From the NCBI GenBank assembly GCA_046712825.1, contig JBKKCR010000183.1, positions 1 to 8,765 of the forward strand: a DNA stretch of 8,765 nucleotides. Reading direction: 5' to 3'. Of the stretch, positions 1-6,948 are shown piece after piece (position 1 is the first letter of the stretch; the number at the start of each line of letters is the position of its first letter). The translations under genes and the position numbers were made by a program. Origin of the DNA: DATFGK01 sp046712825 (lineage in GTDB: Bacteria > Actinomycetota > AC-67). The notes under the pieces were generated by a model, which was given only the letters and a program-made list of their open reading frames with translations, was not told the origin of the DNA and made no database searches.

Positions 1-23
1 AGATGCGATGCTTGGCCGGACCG

Positions 24-2147
24 ATGACCACGACTGAGGATGCTTCGGAGCGACGACGACTGCCGCGGCCCGGCCTCCTCGACATCGCGCTGTCGATCCT
101 CGTGGCGTTCAACTTCGCCGTCGCGCAACCGATCCTCGACCTAACCGGACGCTTTCCGCAGTTCTATCTCGCCCGACGCTCACCTCGCGTCGATCTGGTC
201 CTGCTCGCCCTCGGCCTGGCGATCGCGGTGCCGACTTTGGCGGCACTCCTCGTGTGGGGCGCCGGGCTCGTGCACAAAGGCCTGGGCACCGGGCTCCACG
301 TCCTGGCCGTGAGCGGACTCTCCGGCCTGCTCGCGATCCAGCTCCTCGAGCGCGTCTCGGCACTTCGAAGCGTCGCCGCGCCGGTCTTCGTCGTCGCGGC
401 CGCTCTCTTGGGGGCCGGCACGGCCCTTCTTTACTACCGATCCCGAACCGCGCGCTCCTTCGTCCGTATCGCCGCGATCTCGGCCCTGCTCCTCCCGACA
501 CTGTTCCTTTTCTCATCGCCCACGTCCCGACTCGTTTTGCGACAGTCGGCCGTGATCAGCGGCTCCAAAGTCATCGGCAACCCGGTCCCCGTTGTGTTCC
601 TCGTAGTCGACGAGCTACCGATCGCGTCGCTCATGGACGAGCGCGGCGGGATCGACGCACAGATGTTTCCCGGCTTCGCCGAGCTCGCCGCAGCTTCGAC
701 GTGGTTCCGTAACGCCTCCGCCGTTCACGACTTCACGGAGATCGCCGTTCCGGCGATCCTGACGGGAAGTTACGGCGACAAGCACAAGCTTCCGATCACC
801 AAGGATTACCCGAACAATATCTTTACGTTGCTCGGTGGCGCGTACAAGGTTCGAGCATTCGAGACATTCACCCAGCTCTGTCCTGTGTCGACCTGCACTG
901 CTTCGTCGAAACCGGCGGCGGCATTCTTGCCGCGCTGGCGTTCGATGCTCTCGGACCTTCGGATCGTCTACGAGCACCTGATCGCGCCGCCGAGCCTCGA
1001 GGGCGATCTGCCTTCCATCGACCAGACTTGGTCCGACTTCGGCGGCGGGGCGGGGAAGCCGGCCTCCGACGCGGGCACGGCGAATTCGAAGGTGACGCTG
1101 GCCGAGGATCCGCTCGGCGACTTCCGCCGCTTCACATCCTCGATCGAGCGCACCACGGATCCGACGTTCTGGTTCGCACACATCGAGCTACCGCACGCCC
1201 CGTGGCGCTATCTCCCGTCGGGACAGGAATATCCGCAGCGCTCCCCGATCCCCGGCCGGACCGGTCAGATCTGGGGACCGGACGAGTGGCTGCTCACTCA
1301 GGCCTATCAGCGGCACCTGCTCCAGACCGCGGCGGTCGACCGGCAGATCGGCGAGCTCATCGAGCGGTTGAAGCGAACCGGGATCTGGGACCGCGCGCTC
1401 GTCGTCGTCACCGCCGATCACGGCGTTTCGTTCCGGTCCGGCAGCGACCTCCGCGTGATCGCGAAGGAGACCGTCGGCGAGATCGCTGAAGTGCCGATGT
1501 TCGTGAAGCTGCCCGGTCGTCAGGAAGGCACGGTCGACGACAAACCTGTCCAGACGTTCGACGTCGTGCCTACGATCGCCGACGTCCTCGATGTCGAAGG
1601 CATGTATCCGACCGACGGACGTTCCATGTTCTCGAAGTCGCCGGCGCCAACCGAGAGGACGATGCGCGCTATGCGAGGTCACCGGGTCGCGGTGAGCCCT
1701 GACGGTAAGGAGAAGTTCGCCATCGTGGAGCGGAAACTCGATCTATTCGGTCGGGCGGGTGGATTGGAAAGGCTCTTCGCGATCACGCCCGGCTCATTCC
1801 AGGACGTTCTTGGCCGCAGCGCCGCGAGCGCGTCGCTCGGCGCGCCCGGGCGTGCGACGATCGACTCGGCCGGCTCGTACCAGCGGTTCGATCCCTCCGC
1901 GGACGTCATTCGTGCCCTGATGACCGGGAGCCTCTCTGGCGTATCGCAATCCCCTCGGATCCTTGCGATCGCGGTGCAAGGCCGCGTGGTCGCGGTCACC
2001 CGAACCTACCTCCGGAGCGGCCAGATCCGCTTCAACGCGATGCTCGCACCGGAGTCCTTCCGGCGAGGGACGAACAAGGTGGAGATCTTCCTGGTCGAAG
2101 GCGGCCCCGGAGCCCGCGAATTGCGGCTCATCCCGCAGGGCGTCTAA
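24..2147 (+). CDS. Membrane-anchored sulfatase/alkaline-phosphatase-fold hydrolase or transferase
   Basis: This gene encodes a 707-residue protein with five hydrophobic segments near residues 18-38, 56-80, 89-108, 116-138 and 146-164. They are followed by a large domain of the sulfatase/alkaline phosphatase superfamily, probably outside the membrane. Family landmarks are VVDELP (D196, metal ligand), a Thr in FTEIAVPAILTG (T238, candidate nucleophile), HIELPH (H386, H391) and TADHG (D465, H466). There is no Cys/Ser-x-Pro-x-Arg formylglycine motif, so a true sulfatase is unlikely. The layout resembles LtaS- or EptA-type phospho-transferases and phosphodiesterases acting on envelope lipids or polymers, but the substrate cannot be told. 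The in-frame ATG at 24 was preferred because MTTTEDASERRR is a natural cytosolic N-terminus. An ATG at 3 would add seven residues, and a start before the window cannot be excluded. The superfamily call is firm; the reaction is inferred. Confidence 0.8.
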   Translation: MTTTEDASERRRLPRPGLLDIALSILVAFNFAVAQPILDLTGRFPQFYLARRSPRVDLVLLALGLAIAVPTLAALLVWGAGLVHKGLGTGLHVLAVSGLSGLLAIQLLERVSALRSVAAPVFVVAAALLGAGTALLYYRSRTARSFVRIAAISALLLPTLFLFSSPTSRLVLRQSAVISGSKVIGNPVPVVFLVVDELPIASLMDERGGIDAQMFPGFAELAAASTWFRNASAVHDFTEIAVPAILTGSYGDKHKLPITKDYPNNIFTLLGGAYKVRAFETFTQLCPVSTCTASSKPAAAFLPRWRSMLSDLRIVYEHLIAPPSLEGDLPSIDQTWSDFGGGAGKPASDAGTANSKVTLAEDPLGDFRRFTSSIERTTDPTFWFAHIELPHAPWRYLPSGQEYPQRSPIPGRTGQIWGPDEWLLTQAYQRHLLQTAAVDRQIGELIERLKRTGIWDRALVVVTADHGVSFRSGSDLRVIAKETVGEIAEVPMFVKLPGRQEGTVDDKPVQTFDVVPTIADVLDVEGMYPTDGRSMFSKSPAPTERTMRAMRGHRVAVSPDGKEKFAIVERKLDLFGRAGGLERLFAITPGSFQDVLGRSAASASLGAPGRATIDSAGSYQRFDPSADVIRALMTGSLSGVSQSPRILAIAVQGRVVAVTRTYLRSGQIRFNAMLAPESFRRGTNKVEIFLVEGGPGARELRLIPQGV

Positions 2148-2188
2148 CGGTATCGGCCAGGGTCCCGGCCGCAGCGCGTCGACCCGCG

Positions 2189-2194
2189 TAGAAT
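2189..2194 (+). promoter_or_regulatory. Leaderless-type -10 element of lgt (TAGAAT)
   Basis: TAGAAT matches the actinobacterial TANNNT -10 consensus and ends 8 bases before the lgt ATG. Transcription would then begin at or next to the start codon. No Shine-Dalgarno sequence lies between this element and the ATG, which fits a leaderless transcript. No clear -35 box is visible. Inferred from spacing and sequence only. Confidence 0.5.
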
Positions 2195-2202
2195 CCTCGC
2201 CG

Positions 2203-3039
2203 ATGCTTTCGGTGATCCAGTGGCACGCCTACCCGAGCTTGGACCTCGGGCCCCTCAACATCTCCCCGCACGGGATCGGCATCGCGGTCGGCTACGCCCT
2301 CGGCGGCACGCTTATGGCGAGACGCGCCGAGAAGTGGGGCATCTCCCGCGACGACGTCTGGAACATGCTGATGCGCGCCGTCGTCGGCGTCATCATCGGC
2401 GCCCGCCTCTTCTACGTCGTCGGCCACTTCGGCGACTACTGGCCGAACGTCGTCGACATCCTGAAGGTCTGGGAGGGCGGGGTCGTATTCTACGGCGGCG
2501 TGTTCGGCGGGATCGTCGCCGCGTACCCCTACATGCGCAAGCACGCGCTCAACTTCTGGCACGTTATGGACGCCGCGGCTCCCGGCTTCCCGCTCGGGCT
2601 TATCCTCGGCCGCATCGGTGACATCGTGGTCGGCGATCACCTCGGCGGCCCTTCGGACCTGCCGTTCGCCTTCCGGTTCACCTCGCTCGACGTCGCACAC
2701 CCGGACGCGAACCCTGCCTGCTTCGTGTCCGGTTGTCACCAGACCGCGCTCTACGACCTCTGGAACGCGGTGATCTTGCTCGCCGTCGTTCTGTGGGTCG
2801 CGCGCAAGCCGCGGGCAGACGGATTCCTCATCATGTTCACCGCTACGTGGTACGGCAGCGTCCGGTTCTTCGTCGATTTCGCGCGCGACGCCGACACCTA
2901 TCTGGGGCTACGAGGCACGCAGTGGGTGTCGCTCGCGCTGTTCTTGATGGGATCGGCGTACTTGATCCGGCTCAACCGCCGCGGGCCCCAGGCTCCGGCG
3001 CCGGAGATCGAGGCGCCTGCCCCGCCGGCCGAGGCCTGA
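2203..3039 (+). CDS. lgt: Prolipoprotein diacylglyceryl transferase family protein (Lgt)
   Basis: The product is a 278-residue polytopic membrane protein. Lgt moves a diacylglyceryl group from phosphatidylglycerol to the lipobox Cys of prolipoproteins in the cytoplasmic membrane, the first step of lipoprotein maturation. Visible landmarks are SPHGIGIAVGYALGG near residue 21, GGVVFYGG near 92-99, GRIGD at 136-140, HQTALYD at 179-185 and RFFVDFAR at 221-228. The essential arginines corresponding to E. coli R143 and R239 are kept (R137, R221). Several other positions differ: E. coli H103, N146, E151 and E243 align by eye with Y97, D140, D145 and D225. The start at 2203 is the first ATG after the upstream stop, in a typical N-terminus (MLSVIQWHAYPSLDLGPL), with a -10 element just before it. 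The C-terminal tail is rich in Ala, Pro and Glu. Family membership is confident; enzymatic equivalence to E. coli Lgt is less so. Confidence 0.88.
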   Translation: MLSVIQWHAYPSLDLGPLNISPHGIGIAVGYALGGTLMARRAEKWGISRDDVWNMLMRAVVGVIIGARLFYVVGHFGDYWPNVVDILKVWEGGVVFYGGVFGGIVAAYPYMRKHALNFWHVMDAAAPGFPLGLILGRIGDIVVGDHLGGPSDLPFAFRFTSLDVAHPDANPACFVSGCHQTALYDLWNAVILLAVVLWVARKPRADGFLIMFTATWYGSVRFFVDFARDADTYLGLRGTQWVSLALFLMGSAYLIRLNRRGPQAPAPEIEAPAPPAEA

Positions 3040-3045
3040 GCGCCG

Positions 3046-4521
3046 TCAGAATCCCGGGAAGGCCGTCCGTGCCTTTTCGACCGTCGCCCCATCGGGCCCG
3101 ATGATCAGGACCACGCGATCCCCGTCCCGGAGCACCGCCCCGGCGCCGTCGGTCGATTCCCAGCCGCGTCCCACCGCGCCGGCCAGACGCATGTCGCTGC
3201 CCTTGTTCCCGAACCGATCGGGCAGCCATCGGCCGAGGATATCGGTCGCCTCCCGGGCCTCGGACTCGGAGTCCCACGCGGTCAGCGCGGCGACGACGAC
3301 GCCGGCAGACGACTCCGCTGCGGCGAAGCGGCCGCCGTCCCATCCTTCGCCGGCCTGCTCGGCGTCGCCTCGCGTCATGAACTGATCGACGATCAGCCTG
3401 ACGTCGAACTCGCCGATGCCTCCGCCTTCGAAGCTCTTCCATCCGTTCCCCAGCACCTTCGCGATGTCGGGGACCGTCACCGCGGTCGGCTGATCGCGCG
3501 TGCCGGTGTACTTCGTCACATGCAGGACCTGCTCGGTCGACGTCGGCGGGTCCTTGTACGCGCTATCCACGGCCGCGATGCCGCCCTTATCGAGCAGCGC
3601 CCGGACGAACACCACACCCTGCTCGTAGGGGAACAGGAGCGAGCGACGGATGACGTCGGGCGCCTTGTCGAGCGCGTCGCTCGGCGCCTGAGTGCTCTCG
3701 GCGAAGAACTCCTGCAGCTCGCTCGGGGTCAGGTACTCCTGCGCGTAATTGCTCATGAGGACGGTGGCATCCCCCTCGACGAGGGTGAGATACGCGAGCG
3801 CCTCGTCATCTTTCCGCTCTTCCGAGAGCTTGTCGACGCGCGTGAGGTCGAAATGCTGGTCTGTGAGCGCATGCGTGTACTCGTGCGCGAGGAGCACCCG
3901 GTCGAGCGGAGTCGGGTTGTTCGCGTTGCCCCCGACGACGAGCTTCTTCGTCTTGGTGTCGTAGAAGCCTGCGATCTGCTCGGTCTGGACATCCAGAAGG
4001 ATCTTGAAGAGATCCTCCTCCGGCTTCACCAGGCCGAAAGCGGTGAGGACTTTGTCGAACTCGTCGATCTCCGCGCGCGGATTGTCGGTCGAGAACTGCT
4101 TCTCGACGCGATCCTGTAGCTGGGCGGCGCTCAGGATCTGCGCCTCGACCTTCTTCACGAACGCAAGCTCACGGAGCTGCGCGACCGCCGACGCGATGCG
4201 CTCGAGTACGGTTCCGCCGGACTCCGGCGCGCGACGCTTGAGCGCGTCCACCTCGGCCTGGAGCTCGGCGACCCGGGCCTGGAGACGAGCCTGCTGATCG
4301 GACTCGTCCTTGACCCGGAGCGCGGTGATCGCGTTGATCGCGAGTGAGACGGCCAGCGCGACGGCCAGCGCGCCGACGATGGCCGGTTTCGGGGGTCCGG
4401 AGGGGCCTCCCGGCGGCCGCCGCCCGGACGGGTCCTGTTCCGGACGACGAGCGCCCCAGGGCGTCTGAGGCGGCGGAACCGGCGGCGGGGGCGGTGGCCC
4501 TGCGCCGGGCGGGAAGCTCAC
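3046..4521 (-). CDS. Membrane-anchored HExxH metallopeptidase-like protein
   Basis: This 491-residue protein begins with a Pro/Gly-rich, basic segment (residues 1-46), followed by one transmembrane helix (about 47-68) and a short heptad-like stretch (71-98). The remainder is probably outside the membrane. It carries HEYTH at 213-217 and then ALTDQHFDL; EGDAT at 249-253 supplies a likely third zinc ligand (E249), as in gluzincin-type peptidases. PPTSTEQVLH near 325-334 recurs in this group of uncharacterised actinobacterial and chloroflexal proteins, as I recall. The positive N-terminal flank predicts an N-in, C-out orientation. The start is a GTG whose bases overlap the prcA stop as GTGA, without an obvious Shine-Dalgarno sequence, so its translation is probably coupled to prcA. 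Its place directly after the proteasome genes suggests shared expression. A proteolytic role is inferred from the motif, and substrates are unknown. Confidence 0.75.
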   Translation of the reverse strand: MSFPPGAGPPPPPPVPPPQTPWGARRPEQDPSGRRPPGGPSGPPKPAIVGALAVALAVSLAINAITALRVKDESDQQARLQARVAELQAEVDALKRRAPESGGTVLERIASAVAQLRELAFVKKVEAQILSAAQLQDRVEKQFSTDNPRAEIDEFDKVLTAFGLVKPEEDLFKILLDVQTEQIAGFYDTKTKKLVVGGNANNPTPLDRVLLAHEYTHALTDQHFDLTRVDKLSEERKDDEALAYLTLVEGDATVLMSNYAQEYLTPSELQEFFAESTQAPSDALDKAPDVIRRSLLFPYEQGVVFVRALLDKGGIAAVDSAYKDPPTSTEQVLHVTKYTGTRDQPTAVTVPDIAKVLGNGWKSFEGGGIGEFDVRLIVDQFMTRGDAEQAGEGWDGGRFAAAESSAGVVVAALTAWDSESEAREATDILGRWLPDRFGNKGSDMRLAGAVGRGWESTDGAGAVLRDGDRVVLIIGPDGATVEKARTAFPGF

Positions 4522-5213
4522 TGCGAGCCGGCGAGGATCCGCACGACTTCGGCGTCTTCCAGCCTGCGGAAGGTGCGGCGCGGCCCCGCCCGGTCGAGGA
4601 CGGCGACCTCGAGCTTCTGCGGATCGAGCTCGCGGTTGGGGTCGCTCGCCGACAGGGCTTTGGCTCCGACCTTGAGCGATTCGTCGAAGCCCATGCCGGC
4701 CCGGTACTCGGTGCCCATGGCGGTGGTCAGGGTTTCGGCCTGTCCGCCCATCGCGACGAACCCTTGCTCGTCGGTGACGCTGCCGTCGTAGAGCACGTGG
4801 AAGAGCTCGTCCATCTCCTGGCTCTCACCGAGCTGCGCGACGAGGAGCTCGACCTCGTACGGCTTCATCTCTTGGGTGAAGATCGTGCCGAGCGCTTGCG
4901 CATACGCGTTGGCGATCGCCTTTGCGGTGACGTCCTCGCGGCCGTAGACGTAGCCGCGCATGTCCGCGAGCCGAACGCCGGCGATGCGCAGGTTCTCGAA
5001 CTCGTTGTACTTGCCGACCGCGCAGAATGCGACGCGGTCGTAGAGCTCGGAGACCTTGTGCAGAGTGCTCGAGGGGTTCTCGGCGACGAACATGATCCCG
5101 TCGGTGCCTTCGATCGCGAGGATCGATTTGCCGCGTGCGATGCCCTTGCGCGCGTAATCCGCGCGGTCCTTCATGAGCTGCTCTGGAGATACGTAGTACG
5201 GCATCGGGCTCAT
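4518..5213 (-). CDS. prcA: 20S proteasome alpha subunit PrcA
   Basis: The 231-residue product is the non-catalytic alpha subunit, which forms the outer heptameric rings of the actinobacterial 20S proteasome, gates substrate entry and docks the ATPase Mpa/ARC. It matches the family along its length: PYYVSPEQLMKDRADYARKG near residues 5-23 (the gate), FVAENPS at 42-48, ISELYDRV-like VSELYDRV at 54-61, KPYEVELLVAQLG near 117-129, MGG near 155 and LEVAVLDRAGPRRTFRRL near 202-219. Its ATG overlaps the prcB stop as ATGA, and a GGGGAG Shine-Dalgarno sequence lies 8 bases upstream inside prcB (5227-5222). An in-frame ATG three codons later is a possible alternative start. The tail after the last conserved block is short (ending RILAGSQ). 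The next gene overlaps this one's stop. Confidence 0.96.
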   Translation of the reverse strand: MSPMPYYVSPEQLMKDRADYARKGIARGKSILAIEGTDGIMFVAENPSSTLHKVSELYDRVAFCAVGKYNEFENLRIAGVRLADMRGYVYGREDVTAKAIANAYAQALGTIFTQEMKPYEVELLVAQLGESQEMDELFHVLYDGSVTDEQGFVAMGGQAETLTTAMGTEYRAGMGFDESLKVGAKALSASDPNRELDPQKLEVAVLDRAGPRRTFRRLEDAEVVRILAGSQ

Positions 5214-6031
5214 ACCGGCGACTCCCCGGTGGCGGCGATCTTGCCGATCACGTCGGCGACGACCGGGCGCAACGCTTCGTCGGTGATCTCCTCGTAGCCG
5301 TTCTGCGTCACGGTCGCGACGACGGGGAAGATCCCGCGCGCGAGGTCGGGGCCGCCGGTGGCGACGTCTTCCTCGCTCGCGACCGTGAGGGCCTCGACCG
5401 CGGCGCGGATCGCTTGGTCGCGGCTCAGGCCGCGGAACCAGCTCGTGCGGAGTGCGCTGCGCGCGTCCTTCCCGCCGGAGCCGGTGGCGTGGTAGTTGGA
5501 GTCTTCGTACCGGCCGCCGACCGCGTCGTACCGGAAGATGCGGCCTGCGCTCCTCCGGCGGTCGAACCCGGCGAACAGCGGGACGACGATGAGGCCCTGC
5601 ATCGCCATCGGGAAGTTGGCCTTGATCATCTGCGCAAGCTTGTTGGCCTTGCCCTCGAGGCTCAACACCTCGCCCTCGACTTTCTCGTAGTGCTCGAGCT
5701 CGGTCTGGAAGAGGCGCACCATGTCGATCGCAGGGCCGGCCGCGCCCGCGATGGCGACGGCGGAGAAGTTGTCGGCCGGGAAGACCTTGACGATGTAGCG
5801 ATCGGCGATCTGGTAGCCCTCGGTCGCGCGCCGGTCGCCGGCCATTACCACACCGTCGGCGAAGGTCAGTGCGAGGATCGTGGTGCCTTGGGGGACGGCG
5901 GGCGGTCCCTTGGCGGTGGAGTCATGGGGAGCCAGGGCTTGGGGCTGCGCGTCCTTGAGGAGGTCGGCGAAGGAGGGGTTCGAGTTCGAGGCGAAGGCCG
6001 CCTTGGTCCAGTCCGCTCCCCAGTCGCTCAT
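5210..6031 (-). CDS. prcB: 20S proteasome beta subunit PrcB (catalytic)
   Basis: The 273-residue precursor is the Thr protease subunit of the inner rings of the 20S proteasome. A propeptide of about 49 residues ends in PQG, and autocleavage before TTILAL would expose T50 as the N-terminal nucleophile. Numbered from that Thr, the active-site residues fall where expected: D17 in MAGDRR and K33 in YIVKVF. Other matches are ELEHYEKVEG, MAMQGL, SAGRIFRYDAVGG, ATGSGG and ATGGPDLARGIFP. The ATG overlaps the upstream nuclease stop as ATGA, and no good Shine-Dalgarno sequence is visible, so translation is probably coupled. The same frame stays open upstream to 6166, but that would run inside the nuclease gene and add residues unlike any PrcB propeptide, so the start at 6031 was chosen. 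Confidence 0.96.
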   Translation of the reverse strand: MSDWGADWTKAAFASNSNPSFADLLKDAQPQALAPHDSTAKGPPAVPQGTTILALTFADGVVMAGDRRATEGYQIADRYIVKVFPADNFSAVAIAGAAGPAIDMVRLFQTELEHYEKVEGEVLSLEGKANKLAQMIKANFPMAMQGLIVVPLFAGFDRRRSAGRIFRYDAVGGRYEDSNYHATGSGGKDARSALRTSWFRGLSRDQAIRAAVEALTVASEEDVATGGPDLARGIFPVVATVTQNGYEEITDEALRPVVADVIGKIAATGESPV

Positions 6032-6948
6032 GCGACCGAGAGTATGTACGGAACAGAAGGTTCTTGCACGTCGTTGGGGCGGTGCCGCTTCAGGTAGTCG
6101 ATGGCGCGGCGGATGATCTCGGGATCCTCTTTGAGCTGGCCAAGCCCAGCGTTGCAGCCTCCGCACAAGACTCCTCGAATTCGTCCGGTCCGATGGTCGT
6201 GATCAACTTGCTCGGCCGGGCGCTCCCGACATAGCGCACAGAGTCCGCCGAGCGCGTCGATGAGCTGCGCTACCTCCCATGCGCCGATGCCATATCTCCG
6301 TCGGAGGTGGTAATGACGGGATCCCCCGTGAAGACGTTGCTTTGACTCGCGGCCACGGGCGTTATGGCATGGCTTGCAGTAGGAGTGGCGGCCGTCTTTG
6401 CTGTTTCGGTTCCGTGGAAACTGATCAATTCCTTTGCGCTCCCGACAGTCGGGGCAGGTCTTAGATTCCTGAAGCTCACCTCCGTAAGGTTGTTGTGACT
6501 CGCGGGCTTCGCCTGGTTGCTGTTCAAGGTATTGAACAGCCCGCTCTAGCCACTCAACGTTTTCATTGAACTGCCCCAGCGCTCCATTGCATGCGAAGCA
6601 GAGGATGCCGCGCACCTTCCCCGTGGAATGGTCGTGATCGACGTGTCGAGCTGTGCGCAAGAGACAGACGGCACACAGCCCTTGTTGGCCAGCAAGAGCT
6701 TCAGCGAGTTGGTCGACAGTAATCCCGTACCGATGCTTCAGCATGTAGTTCTGCACACTGCCGTGATGCTTCTCACGATTAAGCCGCGACACACGGTTGT
6801 GACAAGGTTTGCAGTGATAGCCGTAGCCTGAGCGATCGGACCGGTTACGGACGAATTGTTGGATCGGCTTTTCCTGGCCGCAACGGCTGCACAGACGCTG
6901 ACGCTGTACCTCCTTGTCCGACTCAGGTGAATCGGACAAATAGGTCAT
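6028..6948 (-). CDS. Tandem endonuclease VII-like (His-Me finger) protein
   Basis: The 306-residue protein holds two copies of one module. Each has a CxxC...CxxC zinc-ribbon-like part (C20, C23, C46, C49; C165, C168, C191, C194), then a phage T4 endonuclease VII-like core. Core 1 has C92/C95, the VDHDH motif at 103-107, C117/C120 and N121. Core 2 has C237/C240, VDHDH at 248-252, C262/C265 and N266. These match the zinc cysteines and the catalytic Asp, His and Asn of T4 endonuclease VII, which cuts Holliday junctions and other branched DNA. Both cores therefore look intact. The ATG overlaps the pup stop as ATGA, and the stop overlaps the prcB ATG in the same way. The GC content is clearly lower than in its neighbours, suggesting acquisition. 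From memory, EndoVII-like ORFs between pup and prcB occur in some other actinobacteria; I could not check this. A role in proteasome function is not established. Confidence 0.88.
   Translation of the reverse strand: MTYLSDSPESDKEVQRQRLCSRCGQEKPIQQFVRNRSDRSGYGYHCKPCHNRVSRLNREKHHGSVQNYMLKHRYGITVDQLAEALAGQQGLCAVCLLRTARHVDHDHSTGKVRGILCFACNGALGQFNENVEWLERAVQYLEQQPGEARESQQPYGGELQESKTCPDCRERKGIDQFPRNRNSKDGRHSYCKPCHNARGRESKQRLHGGSRHYHLRRRYGIGAWEVAQLIDALGGLCALCRERPAEQVDHDHRTGRIRGVLCGGCNAGLGQLKEDPEIIRRAIDYLKRHRPNDVQEPSVPYILSVA
6085..6897 (-). repeat. Internal tandem duplication of the zinc-ribbon plus EndoVII module
   Basis: Residues 18-143 and 163-288 of the nuclease align along their whole length, with the same order of CxxC pairs, RYGI segment, VDHDH, RG.LC..CN..LGQ and a closing helix ending YL. 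At the DNA level only short matches remain, such as the 12-mer ATGGTCGTGATC at 6193-6204 and 6628-6639 on the plus strand. The duplication is therefore old, not a recent copy or an assembly artefact. Confidence 0.85.

Noticed and set aside
4344..5297. A 317-codon open frame on the plus strand across prcA and the start of the metallopeptidase gene.
   Set aside because: It is antisense to clearly conserved proteins, has no recognisable domain and has the Arg/Ala/Val-heavy composition of a GC-driven shadow frame.
6032..6166. An N-terminal extension of PrcB starting at 6166.
   Set aside because: It lies within the nuclease gene in another frame, resembles no PrcB propeptide, and the ATGA overlap at 6031 gives a natural start.
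6028..6948. An insertion sequence or intein-like element carrying the nuclease.
   Set aside because: No terminal inverted repeats, target duplications, transposase or splicing motifs were seen, and both flanking genes are intact; only the lower GC hints at transfer.
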